Positions 39,932 through 51,282 of a stretch of 64,000 bases of DNA are shown here, in pieces. Position 1 is the first letter of the stretch; each line of letters opens with the position of its first letter. Location: the NCBI RefSeq assembly GCF_035917415.1, contig NZ_CP109073.1, positions 3,766,501 through 3,830,500 of the forward strand, read 5' to 3'. This DNA comes from Streptomyces sp. NBC_01803 (GTDB lineage: Bacteria > Actinomycetota > Actinomycetes > Streptomycetales > Streptomycetaceae). Below the pieces are notes generated by a model. The model had not been told where the DNA came from. It saw only the letters and a program-made list of their open reading frames with translations, and did not search any database. The position numbers were made by a program, and so were the translations under genes.

Positions 39932-41152
39932 TCAGGCCGGGTGGCCGATCAGGACCGTGGGAGCGGTGCCGATCCGGGTCAGGAAGAGCGTGCTCGCGTG
40001 GGGCCCCGAGGGGCGCAGCCAGCTCCGGAGCTCCTCGGGGGTGACCGCGGAGCCGCGTTTCTTGATGGTCACCGTGCCGACCCCGCGCTCGCGCAGCAGG
40101 GCCCGCAGGCGTTTCACGCCGAACGGCAGCACGTCGGTGATCTCGTAGGCCGTGGCGTACGGCGTCGGCCGCAGCTCGTCGCTCGCGATGTACGCGATGG
40201 CCGGGTCGAGCAGTCGGCCCGCGACCTGTTCGGCGACGTCCGCGACGAGGGAGGCGCGGATGACGGCGCCGTCCGGCTCGTAGAGATAGCGGCCGGGCGG
40301 CCCGGCCGGTGCCGGGCGGGCGGTGCCGGTCAGGGTGTGGCCGCCGGGGAGCAGGGTGGCGCGGCGCGGGGCGGCCGGGCCGGTGCCGAACCACAGCACC
40401 GCCTCCTTCACGTCCCCCCGGTCCGAGACCCACTCCGCCTCGGCCTGGGCCGGCACCGCCTCGTGCGGCACGCCGGGGGCGATCTTCAGCGCCGCGTACG
40501 GGACCTCGGCGGCCAGCGCGACGGCCCAGGAGAGCGGTGGCGAGTACGCCTCGGGGTCGAAGATCCGGCGGCCCCCGCCCGCCCGCCGCCGGGCCGGGTC
40601 GACGAAGACGCCGTCGTAGCCCCGGACATCGGTGTCCTCGACGGCCGCGCACCGCACGGTGACGCGGTCGGCGAGACCGAGCGCCGCCGCGTTGGCCTCG
40701 GCGACCGCGCAGGCGAGCGGCGAGCGGTCCACGGCGAGGACGGTGAGGCCGGCCCGCGCGAGCGCGAGGGCGTCGCCGCCGACGCCGCAGCACAGGTCCG
40801 CGACGCGGCTGACGCCGAGCGCGGCGAAGCGCCGGGCCCGCCAGGTGGCGACGGGGGCGCGGGTGGCCTGTTCGACGCCGTCGGGCGTGAAGTACATCCG
40901 CTCGGCGTCCGGGCCGAACTTCGCGGCGGCGCGCTGCCGCAGCCGGGCCTGGCCGATGGCCGCCGCGACCAGCTCCGGCGGGTGGTCGCGGCGCAGGCGG
41001 GTGGCGACGGCCAGCTCCCGGTCCGGGTCGATGTCGCGCAGCCCGGCCAGCAGCAGTCGGCCCGGCTCGGTCAGCAGGGCGCGGAAGGCGTCGAGGGCGC
41101 CGGGGGCGTCGGGGGCGTCGGGATCTGAAGTGCGTACGGCCACAAGGGTCAT
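39932..41152 (-). CDS. Class I SAM methyltransferase with THUMP-like C-terminus
   Basis: About 406 residues from ATG 41152; GTG at 41143 fits GGGGAG spacing better and is an equal candidate. The SAM-binding motif is VADLCCGVGGDALALARAGL around residue 115; the DPARRRAGGGRRIFDPEAYSP block is characteristic of an actinobacterial methyltransferase family carrying a THUMP-like domain. THUMP domains bind RNA, so an RNA substrate is likely but unproven. The C-terminal part reads FGVKRLRALLRERGVGTVTIKKRG. Convergent with the small tsaD-coupled gene. Confidence 0.82.
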   Translation of the reverse strand: MTLVAVRTSDPDAPDAPGALDAFRALLTEPGRLLLAGLRDIDPDRELAVATRLRRDHPPELVAAAIGQARLRQRAAAKFGPDAERMYFTPDGVEQATRAPVATWRARRFAALGVSRVADLCCGVGGDALALARAGLTVLAVDRSPLACAVAEANAAALGLADRVTVRCAAVEDTDVRGYDGVFVDPARRRAGGGRRIFDPEAYSPPLSWAVALAAEVPYAALKIAPGVPHEAVPAQAEAEWVSDRGDVKEAVLWFGTGPAAPRRATLLPGGHTLTGTARPAPAGPPGRYLYEPDGAVIRASLVADVAEQVAGRLLDPAIAYIASDELRPTPYATAYEITDVLPFGVKRLRALLRERGVGTVTIKKRGSAVTPEELRSWLRPSGPHASTLFLTRIGTAPTVLIGHPA

Positions 41153-41215
41153 TCTCCCCGTCGATCCGGAAGGGCGTCCGGGGGTGCGCGCGAGGCGATG
41201 GCAGCATCCCGAACC

Positions 41216-42220
41216 ATGAGGATTATCGGACAAGTAGGACTAAATGATTGTCGGATTCGACGGAGGGTCCGGCGGTGCGGTGCCCTGGGCGGCGCGACGA
41301 TACTGGCCCTCGTCTGTTCGGGAGCCGGCGTGCCGCCGGAGCTCCTGCCCGGCGGCGCGGGGGAGGAGGAGTACGGCCTGCTGTCCGTGGTCGACGCCGC
41401 CCCGCCCGGGTCCGGGGAGGTCGGTCTGGCACTTGGCGCGTCGCAGCGCGCCCAGGCGCGAACAGCCGCGGACGCGCTGGGTGCGTACGCCAAGAAGCTG
41501 GAACGCGCCGAGGCGCGCCGGGTCGCCGCCGCCAAGCGGTGGGGGCTGCGCCGCGTTCCGCTGCGCGCTCCCGCGCCTCCCGGGAAGAAGCCGAAGCTGA
41601 CCACCGAGCCCGGTCTGGTCACCGGCACCGGCCTGCCCCCGGTGATCGTGAGCGTGCCCACCGACGAGAAGGTCGTCTTCCTCACCATCGACGACGGCGC
41701 CGAGAAGGACCCGGAGCTGCTGAAGATGATGCGCGAACTCGACGTGCCCTACAGCGGTTTCCTCACCGACTACGTGTCCCGCGACGACTACGGCTATTTC
41801 CGCGACGCCCACCGCGCGGGCGCCGGCATGCACAACCACTCCGTCAACCACCTGGAGATGACCACGCTCAGCTATGCCGAGCAGCGCGAGGAGATCTGCC
41901 GTCAGCAGGACACGCTGGAGAAGGAGATCGGCGAGCGGCCCACGCTCTTCCGGCCGCCGTACGGCGCCTACGACCGCGACACGCTGCGCGCGGCGAAGTC
42001 CTGCGGCATCCGGGCGATCCCGCTGTGGGCGGAGGAGGCCTTCCCCGACCGGATCGAATACGGCCGCGCGGACCAGGAGTTCCACCCCGGCGACATCATC
42101 CTCACCCACTTCCGCGGCGACGACGTGTGGGAGGGCGACATGGCGGACATGGTCCGGCGGGTGATCAACGCGGCGACCGAACAGGGGTTCGCCATCGCGC
42201 GGTTGGAGGACTACGTGTAG
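41216..42220 (+). CDS. Secreted polysaccharide deacetylase (NodB family)
   Basis: About 334 residues from ATG 41216; 41198 is possible. The N-terminus has a basic stretch (RIRRRVRRC) and the hydrophobic run GALGGATILALVCSGAG, a likely signal sequence. The carbohydrate esterase 4 motifs are TIDDGAEKD (catalytic and metal Asp, Ile replacing the usual Phe), HNHSVNH (metal His pair) and RPPYGAYD. GDIILTHFRGDD is the later motif. It probably removes acetyl groups from a cell-wall glycan. Not in an obvious operon; groES follows after 215 bases with its own promoter. Confidence 0.87.
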   Translation: MRIIGQVGLNDCRIRRRVRRCGALGGATILALVCSGAGVPPELLPGGAGEEEYGLLSVVDAAPPGSGEVGLALGASQRAQARTAADALGAYAKKLERAEARRVAAAKRWGLRRVPLRAPAPPGKKPKLTTEPGLVTGTGLPPVIVSVPTDEKVVFLTIDDGAEKDPELLKMMRELDVPYSGFLTDYVSRDDYGYFRDAHRAGAGMHNHSVNHLEMTTLSYAEQREEICRQQDTLEKEIGERPTLFRPPYGAYDRDTLRAAKSCGIRAIPLWAEEAFPDRIEYGRADQEFHPGDIILTHFRGDDVWEGDMADMVRRVINAATEQGFAIARLEDYV

Positions 42221-42263
42221 CCCCGGCGCGAACCCCGCGCCGCGCGACGCGCGCACCGGGCGG

Positions 42264-42290
42264 CTGGCACTCTAGTTGACTGAGTGCTAA
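42264..42290 (+). promoter_or_regulatory. CIRCE element 1 (HrcA operator)
   Basis: CTGGCACTC-N9-GAGTGCTAA matches the CIRCE consensus TTAGCACTC-N9-GAGTGCTAA with two differences in the left arm. It overlaps the -35 box of the groES promoter, so HrcA binding would block polymerase. Confidence 0.92.
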
Positions 42291-42304
42291 CGGCGGCCTA
42301 GTCT
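42276..42304 (+). promoter_or_regulatory. groES-groEL1 promoter
   Basis: TTGACT at 42276-42281 and TAGTCT at 42299-42304 with a 17-base spacer form a strong vegetative promoter, lying between and partly inside the two CIRCE elements. Confidence 0.85.
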
Positions 42305-42308
42305 CGAC

Positions 42309-42335
42309 CTGGCACTCACCATCGGCGAGTGCCAA
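42309..42335 (+). promoter_or_regulatory. CIRCE element 2 (HrcA operator)
   Basis: CTGGCACTC-N9-GAGTGCCAA, a second CIRCE copy just after the -10 box, near the expected transcription start. With copy 1 it brackets the promoter. Confidence 0.9.
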
Positions 42336-42435
42336 CAGCGCGACAGGCGGATCCGGCACCCGCGACGACGGGTCCTCCAAGTCGCCACCCAGCCATTGAT
42401 AACCCCGTGAGATCTCCGAAGGGGGAGGTCGGATC

Positions 42436-44470
<2,035 letters not shown>

Positions 44471-44476
44471 GTGCGG

Positions 44477-44520
44477 GCCGTCGCCCCGGCGGGTTCGTCC
44501 TGTCCCGCCGGGGCGACGGC
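44477..44520. terminator. Bidirectional terminator after groEL1
   Basis: A perfect 17-bp stem, GCCGTCGCCCCGGCGGG (44477-44493) with CCCGCCGGGGCGACGGC (44504-44520), sits between convergent groEL1 and the next gene and touches the latter's stop codon. It can serve both strands. Confidence 0.85.
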
Positions 44521-45215
44521 TACAGCTCCACCAGCCCCACCTGGGCGAGCAGACCCAGCTGATCCCAATTCCACCAGGCTTCCGCGATCCGCCCATCGGT
44601 GAACCGGTGGGTGACGTGCCCGGAGATCCGCACCGGGCGGCCGGTCGGGGCCAGCCCCATGAACGCGGCGCTGTGGGTGCCGGTCGCGGTGAACCGGGTG
44701 ATCACCAGGTCGCCCTCGGCCACCTGACTCTCGATGATGAACGTCGGCCGGAAGGCCCGGATGTACTTGGCGGCGTCCTCCTTGGACTCCGCGAGCCCGA
44801 GCGGATCGACGGAGCTGCCCGGGTCGTGCTCCCGGTAGTCGTCGGCGCACAGCTCGTCCACCGCGTCCACGTCACCGCGGTTCACGGCCTTGTCGAAGAA
44901 GCGCCGGACGGCCTCCTTGTTGAGCTGCTCGTCCCGCACCACGTCCAGGTCGGTGAACCGCGGCGTTCCGTCGCAGAGCGCCACCATCTCCCGGAAGACC
45001 CGATCGGTCTCCGGGAGCTCGGCGTTCCGGCGTGCCTCCTCGTACGAGGGGAACTCCACGATCTCGACGATGTGCGTGCTGTCGGCCCGGTCCCGGCCCA
45101 CGATCGAGTGGGTCGCGGTCCGTCTGCCCCGGGTCCGCTCGATCCAGGTGTCCATGAGCCGATTCAGTTCATCGACCCTGCTGGTCCTGCAGTCGATTAC
45201 CTGTACGAAAGTCAT
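44520..45215 (-). CDS. Two-domain protein: ABM-like plus SnoaL-like ester cyclase
   Basis: 231 residues from ATG 45215 (MTFVQVIDCRTSRVDELNRL). The first 95 or so look like a ferredoxin-fold ABM domain (HIVEIVEFPSYEEARRNAEL). From about residue 105 the sequence fits the SnoaL-like ester-cyclase fold: KEAVRRFFDKAVNRGDVDAVDE, DDYREHDP, VEGDLVITRFTATGTHSAAFMGL-type strand and HVTHRFTDGRIAEAWWNWDQLGLLAQVG. Function unknown; related proteins range from polyketide cyclases to general small-molecule binders. There are no polyketide genes nearby. Convergent with groEL1. Confidence 0.75.
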   Translation of the reverse strand: MTFVQVIDCRTSRVDELNRLMDTWIERTRGRRTATHSIVGRDRADSTHIVEIVEFPSYEEARRNAELPETDRVFREMVALCDGTPRFTDLDVVRDEQLNKEAVRRFFDKAVNRGDVDAVDELCADDYREHDPGSSVDPLGLAESKEDAAKYIRAFRPTFIIESQVAEGDLVITRFTATGTHSAAFMGLAPTGRPVRISGHVTHRFTDGRIAEAWWNWDQLGLLAQVGLVEL

Positions 45216-45277
45216 GGCGTGTCCGTGTCTGTGAGGGCGTCTGCATGACACGTCCAGCCTAATGCTTTATGCCTGAT

Positions 45278-46060
45278 TTATCCGCTTCGGCCGGGTCCGT
45301 ACTTCCGCCCCGCCCGTGAGGACAGCCCGCCCACCGCGCCGCGCGGGGCCAGCCGGGCGGCGCCCATGAGCACCTTGTAGCGCGCGTCGGGGATGCAGAC
45401 CGTCCGGCCGCGGGCCAGGTCCTTGAGGGCCGTGTCCACCACGCGGTCGGCGTCCAGCCACATCCAGCCCGGGATGTTGTCCGTGGTCATCCCGGCCCGC
45501 TGGTGGAACTCGGTCCGGACGAACCCCGGGCACAGGGCCATCAGGCGCACGCCGCTGCCCGCGAGGTCGCGTGCCGCGCCCTCGGTGAACTGGACGACCC
45601 ACGCCTTGGAGGCGCCGTAGGTGCCGCGCGGCAGGAAGGCGGCCACCGAGGCGACGTTCACCACGCCGCCGCGTCCGCGCTCGCGCATGGGCCGGGCGGC
45701 GGCCGTCGTCAGCCGCAGCACCGCCTCGCAGTGGACCTTGAGCATCGTCAGCTCGTCCGCCATCGGCACGTCGAGATAGCCGCCCTTGAGGCCGAAGCCG
45801 GCGTTGTTGATCAGCAGGTCGACCGGGCGTTCCGGGTCGGCCAGGCGCGCCTCGACGGCCGCGATGCCGTCGTCCGTCGACAGATCGGCCGACAGGACGG
45901 CCGCCTCGATCCCGTGCCGGTCGTGCAGCTCGGCGGCCTGGCGCCGCAGCGCCTCCAGGTCCCGGGCGACGAGCACCACGTCGTGCCGGTCACGGGCCAG
46001 CCGTCGGGCGAAGGCGGCGCCGATTCCCGCCGTCGCTCCGGTCACCAATGCAGTTGTCAT
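45278..46060 (-). CDS. Short-chain dehydrogenase/reductase
   Basis: 260 residues. Classical SDR: TGATAGIGAAFARRLA cofactor site at residues 8-23, NNAG within LLINNAGFGLKGG, catalytic Ser in NVASVAAFLPRG and the YGASKAW Tyr/Lys pair. The Arg and Asp in VARDLEALRR are compatible with NADP or NAD. Substrate unknown. C-terminal basic segment SSRAGRKYGPGRSG. It shares strand with the flanking genes, 19 bases from whiB, but the order whiB-SDR-cyclase need not be one operon. Confidence 0.88.
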   Translation of the reverse strand: MTTALVTGATAGIGAAFARRLARDRHDVVLVARDLEALRRQAAELHDRHGIEAAVLSADLSTDDGIAAVEARLADPERPVDLLINNAGFGLKGGYLDVPMADELTMLKVHCEAVLRLTTAAARPMRERGRGGVVNVASVAAFLPRGTYGASKAWVVQFTEGAARDLAGSGVRLMALCPGFVRTEFHQRAGMTTDNIPGWMWLDADRVVDTALKDLARGRTVCIPDARYKVLMGAARLAPRGAVGGLSSRAGRKYGPGRSG

Positions 46061-46079
46061 ACGAAGACGGTAGTCGTCT

Positions 46080-46397
46080 TCAGGGCCGGGTGTGCGCCGA
46101 GTTGGCGTTCACCAGGTCCCGGCGGGCGCGGCCGAGCAGCTCCTCGCGCTCGTCCTCGGTCAGCCCGCCCCACACGCCGTACGGCTCGCGGACCGACAGC
46201 GCGTGCGAAGCGCACTCGGAGCGGACCGGGCAGCGCATGCACACCTCCTTGGCCGCCTCCTCGCGCGCGCTGCGGGCGGCCCCGCGCTCGCCCTCGGGAT
46301 GGAAGAACAGCGAGCTGTCCACCCCGCGGCAGGCCGCGAGCAACTGCCAGTCCCACAGGTCCGCGTTGGGGCCCGGAAGGCGGGAGAAATCTGCCAT
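46080..46397 (-). CDS. WhiB-family iron-sulfur transcription factor
   Basis: 105 residues from ATG 46397 (MADFSRLPGPNADLWDWQLL). Four cluster cysteines at 23, 53, 56 and 62 (C, then CMRCPVRSEC), followed by the turn YGVWGGLTEDEREELLGRAR that binds sigma factor region 4, and a basic C-terminus. Wbl proteins bind a 4Fe-4S cluster and act with the main sigma factor. It diverges from bldM, the same arrangement as whiB3 beside sigD in mycobacteria and the Wbl gene beside bldM in S. coelicolor. Exact subgroup not determined. Confidence 0.93.
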   Translation of the reverse strand: MADFSRLPGPNADLWDWQLLAACRGVDSSLFFHPEGERGAARSAREEAAKEVCMRCPVRSECASHALSVREPYGVWGGLTEDEREELLGRARRDLVNANSAHTRP

Positions 46398-46595
46398 GAC
46401 AGTGTCCCATCGATCGTCATCGAGGCTCAGAAAGTAGATGTAAATATGACTACCAGCTGAATATAGCCGTAAACACGCTGACAGGAACAAAAAGGCCTAA
46501 ACAGGGCAAAAGCGGATGTTCGGCGTGTTTGCTCGGGCGCGGCGAGAGCGTCATCAGACGGTCACGTACAGTGCTGATGCTGTGCAGTTGGAGGC

Positions 46596-46623
46596 CGTAA
46601 CTCTTTCGGGTGACCGTCGTTGA
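46596..46623 (+). promoter_or_regulatory. bldMp1: BldN-type (ECF sigma) promoter of bldM
   Basis: CGTAAC at 46596-46601, exactly 16 bases, then CGTTGA at 46618-46623. This fits the sigma-BldN recognition pattern described for bldM in S. coelicolor. Transcription would start around 46630, giving a leader of about 90 bases. Confidence 0.8.
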
Positions 46624-46633
46624 GAGGGCTGAG

Positions 46634-46658
46634 GCGGTTGACGCGGCTTGTCAACCGC
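46634..46658 (+). repeat. Perfect inverted repeat in the bldM leader
   Basis: GCGGTTGAC and GTCAACCGC, 9 bases each, around a 7-base spacer GCGGCTT, begin about 11 bases after the BldN-type -10 box. It could be an operator or an mRNA hairpin. No matching regulator recognised. Confidence 0.55.
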
Positions 46659-46722
46659 ACAGATGACGAAACACGACTGCCTGGAGGCTCAAGGTGATGC
46701 GCATCAGCTCCGGAGGGCGACC

Positions 46723-47334
46723 ATGACATCCGTCCTCGTCTGCGACGACTCCCCGCTCGCCCGGGAGGCGCTCCGCCGCGCGGTCGCGACCGTGCCCGGT
46801 GTTGAGCGGGTCACTACGGCCGCCAACGGCGAAGAGGTCCTGCGCCGTTGGGGTGCCGACCGTTCCGACCTGATTCTGATGGACGTCCGAATGCCCGGGC
46901 TCGGGGGAGTGGAAACCGTCCGGCGGCTTCTTTCCGCCGACCCCGGCGCGCGCATCATCATGCTCACCGTGGCCGAGGATCTGGACGGCGTGGCGCTGGC
47001 CGTCGCGGCCGGCGCCCGCGGCTATCTCCACAAGGACGCCTCCCGCGCCGAGCTGCGCGCCACGGTCACCCAGGCACTCGCGGACCCCACCTGGCGGCTC
47101 GCGCCGCGCCGGCTGCGCTCCTCCGACATGGGCGCCGCACCGACGCTGACCGCCCGGGAGATCCAGGTGCTGGAGGGGATGAGCCACGGCCGCTCCAACG
47201 CCGAGATCGGGCGGGAGCTCTTTCTCTCCGAGGACACGGTCAAGACACACGCCCGTCGGCTGTTCAAGAAGCTCGGCGCGTCCGACCGCGCGCACGCCGT
47301 CGCGCTGGGGTTCCGCTGGGGACTGGTCCGCTGA
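46723..47334 (+). CDS. bldM: Atypical response regulator BldM
   Basis: 203 residues from ATG 46723 (MTSVLVCDDSPLAREALRRA), preceded by GGAGGGCGACC. The receiver domain has CDD at 7-9 and Asp54 in LILMDVRMPG; the LuxR-type helix-turn-helix runs from LTAREIQVLEGMSHGRSNAE to SEDTVKTHARRLFKKLGA. BldM is an orphan regulator required for aerial mycelium and spores; in S. coelicolor it acts without phosphorylation. The sequence matches my memory of S. coelicolor BldM almost throughout. Expression from a BldN promoter is predicted by the site upstream. Confidence 0.96.
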   Translation: MTSVLVCDDSPLAREALRRAVATVPGVERVTTAANGEEVLRRWGADRSDLILMDVRMPGLGGVETVRRLLSADPGARIIMLTVAEDLDGVALAVAAGARGYLHKDASRAELRATVTQALADPTWRLAPRRLRSSDMGAAPTLTAREIQVLEGMSHGRSNAEIGRELFLSEDTVKTHARRLFKKLGASDRAHAVALGFRWGLVR

Positions 47335-47481
47335 TCGACGGGACCGGACGGGGAGCGCGGCCGTGGCTGTCACCCCGTCCGGCAGAAGCCGGAGGCTCAA
47401 AAGCTTCGCGGGTGACGCATCCTTGAAAGCATGACGCTGCTTGGGGACGAGTCAGCCAGGTGCGAGGGGAGGGTTCGGGAC

Positions 47482-49777
<2,296 letters not shown>

Positions 49778-49804
49778 CGCGACGCACGGACACGGCGGCG
49801 GCGG

Positions 49805-50071
49805 ATGCTGTACGCGGTCAAATTCAGCGAGGAGGCCGCCCGGGTCCGGGACGGCCTCCCGGCCGACCGCAAGGCGCTGCTGGAGCGGGGGCTGGCCGTG
49901 CTGGCCCAGGACCCCGAGCCCAAGATGTCGATCCCGATCTCCGGCGACGAGTCCACCCGCTCGCTGGCCCTGACCCCGAACATCGCCATCGAGTACGTCG
50001 TCGGCGAGGGGTTGCTGCTGGTGCTCGTCGTGCATGTCGTGGACTTCACCCACGTGCTCCTGGAGGAGTGA
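49805..50071 (+). CDS. Small ParE/RelE-like protein, unpaired
   Basis: 88 residues: MLYAVKFSEEAARVRDGLPA, LLERGLAVLAQDPEPKMSIP, then SLALTPNIAIEYVVGEGLLL and VLVVHVVDFTHVLLEE. The strand-helix-helix-strands order and wording resemble RelE/ParE toxin folds, but no antitoxin gene is next to it and the usual basic catalytic residues are few. It lies 27 bases after guaB and 70 before guaB3, inside what looks like one transcription unit. A role tied to IMPDH or a domesticated toxin are both open. Confidence 0.65.
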   Translation: MLYAVKFSEEAARVRDGLPADRKALLERGLAVLAQDPEPKMSIPISGDESTRSLALTPNIAIEYVVGEGLLLVLVVHVVDFTHVLLEE

Positions 50072-50141
50072 CCCGCCGGGGGGTGTGCCTTACTCCGGTC
50101 GGGGATACTGGGGAAGGCAGACCGTACGGAAAGGTTCTTTC

Positions 50142-51257
50142 GTGACTGAGATCGAGATCGGGCGCGGCAAGCGCGGACGGCGGGCGTACGCCTTCGACGA
50201 CATCGCCGTGGTGCCCAGCAGGCGCACCCGCGACCCGAAAGAGGTCTCGATCGCCTGGCAGATCGACGCCTACCGGTTCGAGCTGCCGTTCCTGGCCGCG
50301 CCGATGGACTCCATCGTCTCGCCCGCCACCGCCATCCGGATCGGCGAGATGGGCGGGCTCGGCGTGCTGAACCTCGAAGGGCTCTGGACCCGGTACGAGG
50401 ACCCCGAGCCGCTGCTGACGGAGATCACCGAGCTGGACGAGGAGTCCGCCAACCGGCGCCTCCAGGAGATCTACGCCGCGCCGATCCGGGAAGAGCTGAT
50501 CTTCCGCCGGATCAAGGAGGTGCGGGACGCGGGTGTCATCACCGCCGCCGCGCTCTCGCCGCAGCGGACCGCCCAGTTCTCCAAGGCGGTGCTGGACGCG
50601 GGTGTGGACATCTTCCTCATCCGCGGCACCACCGTCTCGGCGGAGCACGTGTCGGGGGCGGCCGAGCCGCTCAACCTCAAGCAGTTCATCTACGAGCTCG
50701 ACGTGCCGGTGATCGTCGGCGGCTGCGCCACGTACACCGCCGCCCTGCACCTGATGCGGACCGGCGCGGCGGGCGTGCTCGTCGGCTTCGGCGGCGGCGC
50801 CGCGCACACCACGCGGAACGTGCTGGGCATCCAGGTCCCGATGGCCACCGCGGTGGCCGATGTGGCGGCGGCCCGGCGGGACTACATGGACGAGTCCGGC
50901 GGCCGGTACGCGCACGTCATCGCGGACGGCGGTGTCGGCTGGTCCGGCGACCTGTCGAAGGCGGTCGCGTGCGGCGCCGACGCCGTGATGATGGGCTCGC
51001 CGCTGGCCCGGGCCACCGACGCCCCCGGGCGGGGCCACCACTGGGGCATGGAGGCCGTCCACGAAGACGTGCCGCGCGGCAAGAAGGTCCACCTGGGCAC
51101 GGTCGGGACGACCGAGGAGATCCTCACCGGTCCCTCGCACATCCCCGACGGCTCGATGAACTTCTTCGGGGCGCTGCGCCGCGCGATGGCGACGACGGGG
51201 TATTCGGAGCTCAAGGAGTTCCAGCGGGTCGAGGTCACGGTCGCTCGCTCGCGCTGA
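50142..51257 (+). CDS. guaB3: GuaB3 family IMP dehydrogenase-related protein
   Basis: 371 residues from GTG 50142, AAGG seven bases upstream. IMPDH/GMP reductase barrel without CBS domains: AYAFDDIAVVPSRRTRDP, FLAAPMDSIVSP, IADGGVGWSGDLSKAVACGADAVMMGSPLA. The catalytic loop that reads GxGSxCTTR in IMPDH is GFGGGAAHTTR, with His222 at the Cys position; this appears normal for actinobacterial GuaB3 as I recall it from mycobacteria. Real reaction unknown here; GMP-reductase activity was reported for cyanobacterial GuaB3. Confidence 0.9.
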   Translation: MTEIEIGRGKRGRRAYAFDDIAVVPSRRTRDPKEVSIAWQIDAYRFELPFLAAPMDSIVSPATAIRIGEMGGLGVLNLEGLWTRYEDPEPLLTEITELDEESANRRLQEIYAAPIREELIFRRIKEVRDAGVITAAALSPQRTAQFSKAVLDAGVDIFLIRGTTVSAEHVSGAAEPLNLKQFIYELDVPVIVGGCATYTAALHLMRTGAAGVLVGFGGGAAHTTRNVLGIQVPMATAVADVAAARRDYMDESGGRYAHVIADGGVGWSGDLSKAVACGADAVMMGSPLARATDAPGRGHHWGMEAVHEDVPRGKKVHLGTVGTTEEILTGPSHIPDGSMNFFGALRRAMATTGYSELKEFQRVEVTVARSR

Positions 51258-51282
51258 GCGCGGGCGCCCGGCCGGGAGCCCG

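Larger units (their letters stand above)
46398..46722. promoter_or_regulatory. AT-rich divergent control region between whiB-like gene and bldM
   Basis: 325 bases without a gene. The left part, about 46425-46510, is unusually AT-rich for this genome and contains, read on the minus strand, GGCTATATTCAG, a good -10-like TATATT for the whiB-like gene (-35 weak). The right part carries the BldN-type promoter and an inverted repeat. Long developmental control regions are expected here. Confidence 0.6.

Noticed and set aside
49805..50071. Toxin-antitoxin module beside guaB
   Set aside because: No antitoxin-like ORF lies on either side, so only an unpaired ParE/RelE-like protein is reported.
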